Source: an uncultured Blautia sp.
GTDB taxonomy: Bacteria > Bacillota > Clostridia > Lachnospirales > Lachnospiraceae
Assembly (NCBI RefSeq): GCF_937880195.1
Contig: NZ_CALFLA010000004.1
Span: 1-64,000, forward strand
DNA: 64,000 bases
Reading direction: 5' to 3'
In this document: positions 34,207-41,709 of the stretch, in pieces
Numbering within the stretch: the first letter of the stretch is position 1
How the letters are laid out: every line of letters starts with the position of its first letter
Notes under the pieces: model-generated
What the model was told of the DNA's origin: nothing
What the model saw: the letters and a program-made list of their open reading frames with translations, nothing else
The model's database searches: none
Position numbers and translations under genes: made by a program

Positions 34207-35701
34207 GAAGACGGTAAGATTCGTTAATCTCATATTGAAGGACAGCCATGCGGACAGCTTCGATATCGTCGGGAGCCATTTCCGACGTAATGGTGAGAAA
34301 GACGTTACTGTCGGAAACGCCTAATTTACGGATCATCCGGTCAAATTTTTTGTAAACAAGGAAAAGGCTGTTTTTATAGCTTTGCAGAACAGAAAGAGGC
34401 TCCGCGTTTAGCTGAAAGGAAACGATCGTTACCCGTATAGGAGAAAAAAGCCTGGAAAAAACAAGGCGGGCGGATTCAATCTCAGCTACGATATCCGAAA
34501 CGATCACCAAAGTCACAGGCGAAATAAGCCTGGACAGAACGGTTCCAAGCTGCGCGGTGAGATACAGGGTATGCCCCGGATCCATTTCATACTGGATTTT
34601 GTTTGCGGCCTTCCAGTCCTTTAAGAGAAGGGTCACGCTGTCGTTAAGAGAAAAAAGGAGCTGGCTGTTGGAGCCGTGAAGATAAAAGTGTTTGTCGGGA
34701 ATCAGGCATTGCAGCTCCAGCAGGCTCTTTTTGTAAAAGTACACCAGCGTCGCTTTCAGTTCTCTGCCCCGGGTGATTTCGTTTCCGAACTTCTGACTGA
34801 GACGGTTCAGAAGATCTTTAAAGGCAGGCGCGGAAAGAACGATCTGATGAAGCTGTTCAATATCCTTCCGCGTCCATTTGTCCGATAAAACACAGTTATT
34901 GGTGCAGCAGTAGCACAGTAAAACATAATCATAATCCGTTTCAGTAAAATCATCCGTCAGCTCTTTTTCTATTGTTTCTTTAAAACACTGTTTTATCTTT
35001 TTATAAAAAAACATTTCTTTCAGCTTATCCATATCCCCGGAACCAGGAAGAACGGGAGGAAATTTTTTACGTTTCCATGTAAGGATCAGCAGGCATTCAA
35101 AAAAACTGTATTCTTCTGTGGAATACTCCAGAAAATCCCTGTCGATCACTGAATTGGAGGACAGGACAAACGTCCTGGCAAGAGAGACAGAAGCCTGGTC
35201 TATACCGCAGCAATCAAAGCCGTATTTGTAATACAAAAGAGCGATCAGAAAACGGATCCGGTATTCTTCTCCGGAAACTCTGTTGCGCTGTATAAAAAGC
35301 CCCACGCTTCGCAGATAATCCGCGCAGGACTGGCGGACGCGGTATGCGGCGGACTTACTGAGAAAAGATTCGTCAATAAATACAGAAAAAGGAAGCCCTT
35401 CCGTATTGGAAGTCAAAAATGACAGACAGCGGAGAATATTGGAATCTCTGTAAAGGGCATGAAGAAGTTCGAGAAAAGAAACGTTCTCATATACAGAAAA
35501 AAAGGCGTGGGAATCCGATACCCGGATTTCGGCAAGCCCCCAGAGGTCGTTTTTTAACTCATTAAGAAGAGTGAAGGTATTGGTCTGTGTCGTTTGGTTT
35601 ATCTGGTTCAGTTCTTTTATGGAAACTTCCATCCGGGTTCTTAAAAGATAAAAAATTCTCAGTTTATTTTGGATGGAAGGTTCCAGATATTTGTCAAGCA
35701 T
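34178..35701 (-). CDS. Mga/AtxA-like transcriptional regulator of the pilus locus
   Basis: 507 aa, the size of Mga-family stand-alone virulence regulators. The N-terminal part carries winged-helix-like segments (IQNKLRIFYLLRTRMEVSIKELNQ, about residues 9-32, and DESFLSKSAAYRVRQSCADYLRS, about 109-131). A long middle region has PRD-like character and the C-terminal domain is EIIB-like (LVIVSDIVAEIESARLVFSRLF). It is divergent from the adhesin-pilus operon, the expected target. The ribosome-binding site is replaced by a run of nine G residues 9 nt before the ATG (C9 at 35711-35719 on the plus strand), making expression a candidate for phase variation. Confidence 0.82.
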   Translation of the reverse strand: MLDKYLEPSIQNKLRIFYLLRTRMEVSIKELNQINQTTQTNTFTLLNELKNDLWGLAEIRVSDSHAFFSVYENVSFLELLHALYRDSNILRCLSFLTSNTEGLPFSVFIDESFLSKSAAYRVRQSCADYLRSVGLFIQRNRVSGEEYRIRFLIALLYYKYGFDCCGIDQASVSLARTFVLSSNSVIDRDFLEYSTEEYSFFECLLILTWKRKKFPPVLPGSGDMDKLKEMFFYKKIKQCFKETIEKELTDDFTETDYDYVLLCYCCTNNCVLSDKWTRKDIEQLHQIVLSAPAFKDLLNRLSQKFGNEITRGRELKATLVYFYKKSLLELQCLIPDKHFYLHGSNSQLLFSLNDSVTLLLKDWKAANKIQYEMDPGHTLYLTAQLGTVLSRLISPVTLVIVSDIVAEIESARLVFSRLFSPIRVTIVSFQLNAEPLSVLQSYKNSLFLVYKKFDRMIRKLGVSDSNVFLTITSEMAPDDIEAVRMAVLQYEINESYRLLTLSENTEC

Positions 35702-35710
35702 AGGTCTGTA

Positions 35711-35719
35711 CCCCCCCCC
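35711..35719 (-). repeat. Homopolymeric G9 tract in the Mga-like gene's ribosome-binding site
   Basis: Nine consecutive C on the plus strand (G9 in the mRNA), flanked by G and A, end 9 nt before the regulator's start codon at 35701. No other Shine-Dalgarno is present, so the tract itself must provide it. It also lies only about 35 bp downstream of a minus-strand TATAAT. Tracts of this kind are prone to slipped-strand length changes. Confidence 0.85.
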
Positions 35720-35889
35720 GGTATAAAATTTTCATATAGTGATATTATACCATATTTTGTATGGAAAAAGGGCATAAATTCCCATGTTTTTAAAATCCTG
35801 ATGAAAAAAACAGGGAAAAATTTACATAAAAACATGCTATTATTTAGAGTAAATGAGTATAGTATAAAAGGAAATGAAAGGATAGAAAT

Positions 35890-38280
35890 ATGCACAGAAA
35901 AAGAAAAAAACAGCGCTGCCTGTACTCGGCGCTATTGGCTTTCTTACTTCTTTTTACCAGTATCGGTTCTGTTTTTGCAGCGGAAAACCCTGCTCCTGAA
36001 GAGAGTTTTCTGGAAGAGGAGGTTTTTCAGTCGGAGCCGGAAGAGCCTGTTGAAGAAGAACCCCTTTTTGAGGAAGAACCTATTGAAGGGGATACGTCCG
36101 GTGAGGAAGAACCGTTTCTGGAGGAAGAGCCTTCCGGAGACGCCCCCCTGTTTGAAGAACTTCCTCCGGCTGAGGAAGAACCTCCGGTTGCGCCGGAAGA
36201 AGAGGAAAGTACAGAAGATTTGTCTGACGGAAGCGCAGAACTGTTTGCAGATGGGGGGAATGGAGCGCATATTAAGTACGAGAATGGGTTTCATTATATA
36301 TGGGATGAGACATATCAGAGAGATATTCTTCTTTATTGTATGAATCGTGATCGGCTGTGGCCTCATGTTGAGGAGGGACAAGACGGTCACGATACCGTTC
36401 CGGGGTATGAGGAAGGCTACTTGACGGAAGAGAATTTTGAAAATAAAGCAGAGTATGACGAGTGTATGCGGCGGCTGTCGAAGATCCTGTATGCCGGATA
36501 TCCGTATAACGGAGAACGCCTCTATAAAATAGTGGATAATTCTGAAGGTCATAAGCCTACGGTGGAAGAATTTAATAAAATGTTGGTTCCGCTTCCGATT
36601 TTGCAGACGGCATTTCCATATCTGGGACATCATGATTTTAAATATTCAGACTGGAATATAGATGAAAATAAACAAAATAAAGAACATCTGGACTTATTGA
36701 TGAAATTTTGGGGAGATGTGGCGAAATTATATAATGGAGGAACCACTGAAAATGGACTTCACTATGCGGATATTAAAGCAATGCCTTTTCATCATGCTGT
36801 TGAATGTATGCTTATGGCAATGACTAATAACACAGATCCGCTTGAGTATTATAAAGATAATTTTAGTAAAGCTTATTTTGTAACAAAGAGAGAGGCCTAT
36901 GATGCTACACAGATGGCAGTATGGGCGTTGATGCATGAATATGGGATAGAGGATAATAAAGAGTTTAATGAACATGGAATGATTGGACATGTTCTTGCGC
37001 AATCTCTGTATACTTATTCTGAACGAGGCGGTCTTTTGCAATATAAACCTACTCCTGAACAGATAAACATAGAGGGCGATCTTACTTTTCGGTATAATAA
37101 CAAAGACGGATATTATCACAGCGGAGTGCTGAAAATTACAGAACCTCCTGAGTTTCACGGACTTTATAACCTTATCCTTCCACAGGGGGTCAGAGCGCTA
37201 TGCGATAATCTGACGTATGTATATGGAGACGAGGATTATGAACTGGTATCGGAAACCATGCCTCCTGAAGGATCTCAGTTTAGTATAGACGCACATTTTG
37301 TATGGATGAAGGAATTTAAGCAGTATCACCCTGCTGAAGAGTTGACAGGACAAAATGGTAAGAAATACCAGAATATGGTAGGCGCGGTGATAAATACAGA
37401 ACATATTACAAAAAGCGCGCCTTTTAAGAGAGGGCAGGAGGGAAGCCTGAAGATTACCAAGGAAAAGGTAATTGAAAACAATCCGAACTCGGATCGTGAA
37501 TTTGAGTTTTTTGTGACTTTTCTTGAAAGAACAGATATTAACGGGCAATATGGTGATCTTATATTTAAGAATGGCACTTCTGAGACATTTGCGCTAAAAG
37601 AAGGAGAGTCAAAAACAGTGTCTCATATTCCGCCGGGAACAAAATATGAGGTAATAGAATCTGACAGCGGAAGTTACGTCATAACCGGAACCGGCACAAC
37701 CGGAACGATTCAGGACAGTATTACTGCGGAAGCAAAATTTACCAATATCAGACGTCCTCAGCTTACTCTTAGCAAGGAAGTAACAGGAGAAGCCGGAAAT
37801 AAAAAAGAAACGTTTACATTTGAAATTACCCTGAAGGACAAGAATAGTCAGCCGGTTACGGGAACGTTCCAATATCAGGGAGGCGTGAAACCAGGTTTTG
37901 AAAATCAGGGCGTTACGGCTCCGAAGAATGGTTGGCTGGAATTTAAAAATGGAAAAGCCACAGTCAGTCTTTCCCATGGACAGCAGATCACTGTTTTGGA
38001 TCTTCCTGACAAAAGCGCCTATACCATACAGGAAACAGGCGCAGACACCTATATAACTACATATAACGATAAACAGGGGCCTGCCGCAGGTACTTTGGAC
38101 TCCCAGGAAAAGAAACATGTGACGGAGACAGTCCATGTAGTTAATAATAAGGAATTTGCACCGGATACAGGTTTTAAGGACGCTAACGGTAAAGGAACTG
38201 CCGCAGCTCTGGCTGTTGCGCTGTCAGGCGCTCTGCTGCTGGCAGGAGAAATTCTTCTGAAAAAAAGGATAAAGAAATGA
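35890..38280 (+). CDS. Pilus tip adhesin with internal thioester domain
   Basis: 796 aa. Signal peptide (to about residue 30), then a highly acidic Glu/Pro-rich stretch (about 32-115) and a thioester domain. The reactive pair is visible as Cys150 in LLYCMNRD and Gln341 in ATQMAVWAL, spaced as in TQXA/thioester adhesins that bind host surfaces covalently. Two Ig-like pilin domains follow (GSLKITKEKV... and QLTLSKEVTG..., each with Lys and Glu residues able to form isopeptide bonds). A sorting signal FAPDTG, hydrophobic helix and KKRIKK tail end the protein. It heads the pilus operon; its stop overlaps the next start. The thioester region looks more AT-rich than flanking genes. Confidence 0.85.
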   Translation: MHRKRKKQRCLYSALLAFLLLFTSIGSVFAAENPAPEESFLEEEVFQSEPEEPVEEEPLFEEEPIEGDTSGEEEPFLEEEPSGDAPLFEELPPAEEEPPVAPEEEESTEDLSDGSAELFADGGNGAHIKYENGFHYIWDETYQRDILLYCMNRDRLWPHVEEGQDGHDTVPGYEEGYLTEENFENKAEYDECMRRLSKILYAGYPYNGERLYKIVDNSEGHKPTVEEFNKMLVPLPILQTAFPYLGHHDFKYSDWNIDENKQNKEHLDLLMKFWGDVAKLYNGGTTENGLHYADIKAMPFHHAVECMLMAMTNNTDPLEYYKDNFSKAYFVTKREAYDATQMAVWALMHEYGIEDNKEFNEHGMIGHVLAQSLYTYSERGGLLQYKPTPEQINIEGDLTFRYNNKDGYYHSGVLKITEPPEFHGLYNLILPQGVRALCDNLTYVYGDEDYELVSETMPPEGSQFSIDAHFVWMKEFKQYHPAEELTGQNGKKYQNMVGAVINTEHITKSAPFKRGQEGSLKITKEKVIENNPNSDREFEFFVTFLERTDINGQYGDLIFKNGTSETFALKEGESKTVSHIPPGTKYEVIESDSGSYVITGTGTTGTIQDSITAEAKFTNIRRPQLTLSKEVTGEAGNKKETFTFEITLKDKNSQPVTGTFQYQGGVKPGFENQGVTAPKNGWLEFKNGKATVSLSHGQQITVLDLPDKSAYTIQETGADTYITTYNDKQGPAAGTLDSQEKKHVTETVHVVNNKEFAPDTGFKDANGKGTAAALAVALSGALLLAGEILLKKRIKK

Positions 38281-38789
38281 CAGAAAACAAAAAAGACAGC
38301 TCCGTAAAGTATGACCTGATTTCCCTGCTGATGAAAGTTATGATATTTGCCGCGCTTCTGGCAGTTACCTTTTTCTTCATATTCGGGATTCACCGATGCG
38401 ACGATAACATGATGTCTCCGGCATTTAAAGACGGCGATCTTGCAGTTTACTACAGACTGCAAAAAGAATTTCAGCCGTCGGACGTTGTGGTTATTGAGAA
38501 AGACGGAGAAACACAGGTTCGCAGGATTGTGGCAAAGTCCGGAGACAGGGTGGAGATCACTGCGGAAGGACTGAAAATCAACGGATATTTTCAGCAGGAA
38601 GCAGGAATTTATACAGAGACGCTGCCTTATACAGAGGGAATTTCTTTTCCTTTGACATTGGGGGAAGAGGAATACTTTGTGCTGGGAGACAACCGCTTCG
38701 GCGCAAAAGACAGCCGGATTTACGGCGCGGTAAAAAAAGAAGAAATAAAAGGAACCATCATTACTCTTCTCAGACACAGAGGATTTTAG
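38277..38789 (+). CDS. Signal-peptidase-I-like pilus assembly protein lacking the catalytic dyad
   Basis: 170 aa with one membrane helix (about 18-38) and an S26-type soluble domain: the segment around NMMSPAFKDGDL (44-55), VRRIVAKSGDRVEI (81-94) and GDNRFGAKDSR near the C-terminus. In active enzymes the first segment is S-M-x-P and the second x-K-R. Here the serine position is Met45 and the general-base lysine is Arg82. A serine occurs only next to the proline (Ser47). It therefore resembles SipA of streptococcal pilus loci, a dyad-less homologue needed for pilus polymerisation. It overlaps the adhesin stop by 4 nt. Confidence 0.85.
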   Translation: MTENKKDSSVKYDLISLLMKVMIFAALLAVTFFFIFGIHRCDDNMMSPAFKDGDLAVYYRLQKEFQPSDVVVIEKDGETQVRRIVAKSGDRVEITAEGLKINGYFQQEAGIYTETLPYTEGISFPLTLGEEEYFVLGDNRFGAKDSRIYGAVKKEEIKGTIITLLRHRGF

Positions 38790-38843
38790 AATAGCACTGG
38801 CTTTGCTAGATGATATAAAAGTAAAAAGAAAGAAGGAAAACAA

Positions 38844-39956
38844 ATGTTAAAAAAAGTAAGAAAAGGAATCAGCGGTTTGTTTCTGGCAGGGGTATTATTT
38901 CTAAACGCAGGAACTACAGCGCTGGCGGCAGATATCACGCCTACGCCTGTACCGACTATAACGAGTAACTTGAAAGTTATGAAATATTTTGAAATGGCAG
39001 AGGGACTGGAAACGCCGGCAGAGACGTTTACCTTTGAAATTGAATCTAATTCAAATAATCCGAAAAATACGCCGCTTCCTGCTGTTGATGATGCTGTTTA
39101 TACTAAAGATGATAGCGCAGATGTTGTAAACGGCAAAAGAACAATAAAAAAAGAGGCGACTATCACATTACCGAAAGTAACTCAGTTCCCCCACGCGGGA
39201 GAGTATCTGTACACGTTGACAGAAGTGACGCCTGTACAGAAGAATGAAAATATTACATATTCCAATGAATCTTACACGCTTCGCGTTCGCGTAAAAAATG
39301 CGGCTACAGGCAACGGACTTGATATTGCGTCTGTGACAGCCAACAAAAACCCGGATGGAGATACCGCAAACAATCAAAATAAGGTTGGCGAAATTTCTTT
39401 TACTAACACCTATGCAAAAAATGCCGGTCTTACCATTGAGAAAAAGACAACAGGCGATTATGCAGACAGAACAAAAAAATTTAAATTTACCATTACCTTT
39501 ACAAAAAAATCCGAGACTGATGCGACGAAATATACAGGAAAGATAGGAAATACCGAGGTACAATGTACGGCGGGCGAGAAAGCAGAATTTTATCTCGGAA
39601 ATGGAGACAAGTTGATCTTTAACGCTGTTCCGGTAGGAACAAGATATGTGGTTGAGGAAACCGCCGAACCAGGCGACGGATATACGCCTGTTTCAGTAAC
39701 AGTAACAGAAAACGGAACAGAAACTAAAAAAACAAACAACAATGAAAAATCAGGCATTTCTTCTGAGCCGCAAAACGGAACGGATTCTCTGGTAGGAGAA
39801 AAAACAAACAAAGTTGTTTTTGAAAACCACTATGATGATATTCCGATTACAGGTATTATTATGAACAACCTTCCATTTATTCTTTTGATCGGCGTTGCTG
39901 TTCTTGCTTTTGGCGCACTTGTTATTTTGAAAAAGCGCAGCGCCTCTAAGAGATAG
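38844..39956 (+). CDS. Major pilin, FctA/Spy0128-like, sortase-anchored
   Basis: 370 aa. Signal peptide (ending near ALAADI, about residue 29), an FctA-type domain (ETFTFEI ... HAGEYLYTLTEV ... ENITYSNESYTLRVRVKN, about 50-165) and a second Ig-like domain (LTIEKKTTG ... YVVEETAE ... VVFENHYDD) whose Lys, Glu and Asn are placed for a self-formed isopeptide bond. The C-terminus has the sorting motif IPITG, a hydrophobic helix and KKRSASKR. Size and position between SipA-like and sortase genes mark it as the shaft pilin polymerised by the sortase. A GAAGGAAAA ribosome-binding site lies before the ATG. Confidence 0.88.
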   Translation: MLKKVRKGISGLFLAGVLFLNAGTTALAADITPTPVPTITSNLKVMKYFEMAEGLETPAETFTFEIESNSNNPKNTPLPAVDDAVYTKDDSADVVNGKRTIKKEATITLPKVTQFPHAGEYLYTLTEVTPVQKNENITYSNESYTLRVRVKNAATGNGLDIASVTANKNPDGDTANNQNKVGEISFTNTYAKNAGLTIEKKTTGDYADRTKKFKFTITFTKKSETDATKYTGKIGNTEVQCTAGEKAEFYLGNGDKLIFNAVPVGTRYVVEETAEPGDGYTPVSVTVTENGTETKKTNNNEKSGISSEPQNGTDSLVGEKTNKVVFENHYDDIPITGIIMNNLPFILLIGVAVLAFGALVILKKRSASKR

Positions 39957-40717
39957 TGTTGAGCAAGATACTCCAGATAGCAGATAAAGCGGTAAACCTG
40001 CTGATGATACTGTGTTTTTTGCCAATCCTCTGCTACGGCATTTATGTTTTATGGGATTCGCAGCACATCAGTCAGCAGGCAGACGCTTCGCTTTATGAAA
40101 CGTATCGGCCAACCGGGGACGATCATGTATCTTTTGCAGAACTTCAGAAACAGAATCCGGAAGTATTCGGATGGCTGACAGTGGAAGACACTCATATAAA
40201 TTATCCCCTGGTACAGGCTGAAAATAATTCCAAATATGTAAACACAGATGTGATGGGAGAATTTTCTCTGTCAGGAAGTCTTTTTCTTGACTGCCGTAAT
40301 CATAAAGATTTTTCGGATTTTAACAATATTATTTACGGACATCATATGGAAAAGGACGCCATGTTCGGAGAACTGGAATCCTATGAACAGGCGTCCTTTT
40401 TTGAGAAACATTTAAAAGGCTCGCTGTTTTATGAAAACGCATGGCATGATATAGAATTTTTTGCCTTTTTAAAAGCAGACGCATATGATACGGTACTTTA
40501 TAATGTCTCTTTAACAAACGAAGATATGCCGGCTTATCTGGATGCAGTCAGAGAACGTGCAGTTCATTACAGAGATCTGCCTTTTGGTACGGAAGAACAG
40601 TTGATAGCCTTATCCACCTGTACCTCTGAAAGCACCAACGGCAGACACCTTTTAATAGGAAGGATTTTGGAACAGAGTAAACACAAACAGGGAGAACTTC
40701 AATATGAAAAAGAGTAG
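39956..40717 (+). CDS. Class B sortase (pilus-type)
   Basis: 253 aa, starting at GTG 39956 (overlapping the pilin stop TAG) or the TTG right after it. One N-terminal membrane helix (about 12-32) precedes the sortase B fold. Catalytic residues are visible: His in IIYGHHM (about residue 130), Cys in ALSTCTSES (about 222) and Arg in NGRHLLIGR (about 233). WLTVEDTHINYPLVQ is the usual class B start of the barrel. It would cleave the sorting motifs of the neighbouring surface proteins and link pilins. A single sortase for three different sorting motifs implies broad specificity or a second, distant sortase. Confidence 0.93.
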   Translation: MLSKILQIADKAVNLLMILCFLPILCYGIYVLWDSQHISQQADASLYETYRPTGDDHVSFAELQKQNPEVFGWLTVEDTHINYPLVQAENNSKYVNTDVMGEFSLSGSLFLDCRNHKDFSDFNNIIYGHHMEKDAMFGELESYEQASFFEKHLKGSLFYENAWHDIEFFAFLKADAYDTVLYNVSLTNEDMPAYLDAVRERAVHYRDLPFGTEEQLIALSTCTSESTNGRHLLIGRILEQSKHKQGELQYEKE

Positions 40718-41369
40718 ACGGATATTCGGGATCATGGTTCTGTTCTTTTGTTTCCTGAGTTTTCCTGTAAATCATGTTTTTGCGGCGTCGGGTATGGCTG
40801 AAGTGTCGCTGAGGGTAACCCAGAATTTTGCAGTAAAAAATCCTGCAAAAAAAATGGATTTTACAGGGAATTATGAATTTAGCGCTTTGGACAAAGGCGC
40901 GCCTTTGCCGGAGAAAGCAGAAAATGGAAAATATTCCTTTTCCCTTGAGGGGGAAAAGGCGGAGCTTCCCATTCATTTACAGTATTCCCACGCAGGCGTT
41001 TATCAGTATCGGCTGATACAGACAACCGAAGATAAAGAAGGGTATCAGTATGACAAAAATTCTTATCAGATCACTGTTTATGTAAAAAACAGTGATAAGG
41101 GAGAGTTACATACGCAGGTAGTGGCAGAAAAAGAAAACGGAAGGAAATCCGGCAGGCTGGAATTTCAAAATTTTTATCAGGGAAAAGAACCGGACGGGTC
41201 TGATCCCAACGGCTCCAACGGATCCGCAGGATACGGCGGATCGTCGGCAAATCCGGTAAAAACCGGAGATTCCACAAATGTTACGCCGTATATTTTAACC
41301 GCTGCAGCGGCGTTATTGCTGGCGGCAGTGATTGTTTTTGTAAAAAAATTCAACCGGAAAAAAGAATAG
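40704..41369 (+). CDS. Minor pilin / pilus base protein, FctA-like, NPVKTG anchor
   Basis: 221 aa. Signal peptide (to about residue 28), one FctA-type domain (FTGNYEFSAL ... HAGVYQYRLIQT ... YDKNSYQITVYVKN), a Gly/Ser/Asn-rich linker (about 165-187), then NPVKTGD, a hydrophobic helix and KKFNRKKE. The NPxxTG-like signal differs from the IPITG of the shaft pilin and resembles class B targets, consistent with a base subunit that terminates the pilus on the wall. It overlaps the sortase gene by 14 nt, the last intact gene of the operon. Confidence 0.85.
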   Translation: MKKSRRIFGIMVLFFCFLSFPVNHVFAASGMAEVSLRVTQNFAVKNPAKKMDFTGNYEFSALDKGAPLPEKAENGKYSFSLEGEKAELPIHLQYSHAGVYQYRLIQTTEDKEGYQYDKNSYQITVYVKNSDKGELHTQVVAEKENGRKSGRLEFQNFYQGKEPDGSDPNGSNGSAGYGGSSANPVKTGDSTNVTPYILTAAAALLLAAVIVFVKKFNRKKE

Positions 41370-41377
41370 AGTAAATA

Positions 41378-41622
41378 ATGGCAGGGATGGTTATGAAGAT
41401 AGCTGTCCCTGTTGCATACCGGATAAAAATAACCGTAAATGGGAAAATCGTAGGAAATAATCTTAATTCACAGGGCATAGGCGACCTTGTGGTATTAAAT
41501 AAAAGGAAGCAGGCGTCGTTGTCGGCAATCATGGAATTGTTCTTGCAGCGGGAACGGTTCTGATCGGTTTGCTGGGATATGGAGCGCTGTGCATGGCGCG
41601 TAAGCGCAGAAGAAAGAAATAA
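41378..41622 (+). pseudogene. Frameshifted remnant of another sortase-anchored protein
   Basis: Two overlapping frames make one plausible C-terminus. The first runs from 41378 to about 41505 and ends ...GDLVVLNK. The second, open from 41503 to 41622, reads KEAGVVVGNHGIVLAAG followed by a hydrophobic stretch and the basic end MARKRRRKK. The switch occurs at an A-rich stretch (41497-41505). The hydrophobic helix plus positive tail matches a sorting signal, and VVVGN could be a decayed VVTGN-like motif. No intact N-terminus or signal peptide is present. Confidence 0.4.
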
Positions 41623-41642
41623 CAGTTGCTCTCAGGAGCTTA

Positions 41643-41704
41643 TCGACTTATACCCCTTTCTGTGATATGATAAAACCATTATCATACATTACAGAAAGGG
41701 GTAT
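41643..41704 (+). promoter_or_regulatory. Nested inverted repeat over the promoter/ribosome-binding site of the GTPase-NYN gene
   Basis: ATACCCCTTTCTGT (41650-41663) pairs perfectly with ACAGAAAGGGGTAT (41691-41704). Inside it TATGATAA (41666-41673) pairs with TTATCATA (41679-41686) around a 5-nt loop. The 3' arm contains AAAGGGG, the only Shine-Dalgarno of the gene starting at 41710, so a transcript covering both arms would mask it. TATGAT (41666-41671) with TCGACT (41643-41648) at 17 bp also reads as a promoter; transcription starting there would make the palindrome a DNA operator instead. Confidence 0.6.
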
Positions 41705-41709
41705 TTTCT

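Noticed and set aside
36000..36343. Arg/Lys/Leu-rich frame overlapping the start of the adhesin gene
   Set aside because: It is an alternative frame of the Glu/Pro-rich repeat segment with no initiation signals.
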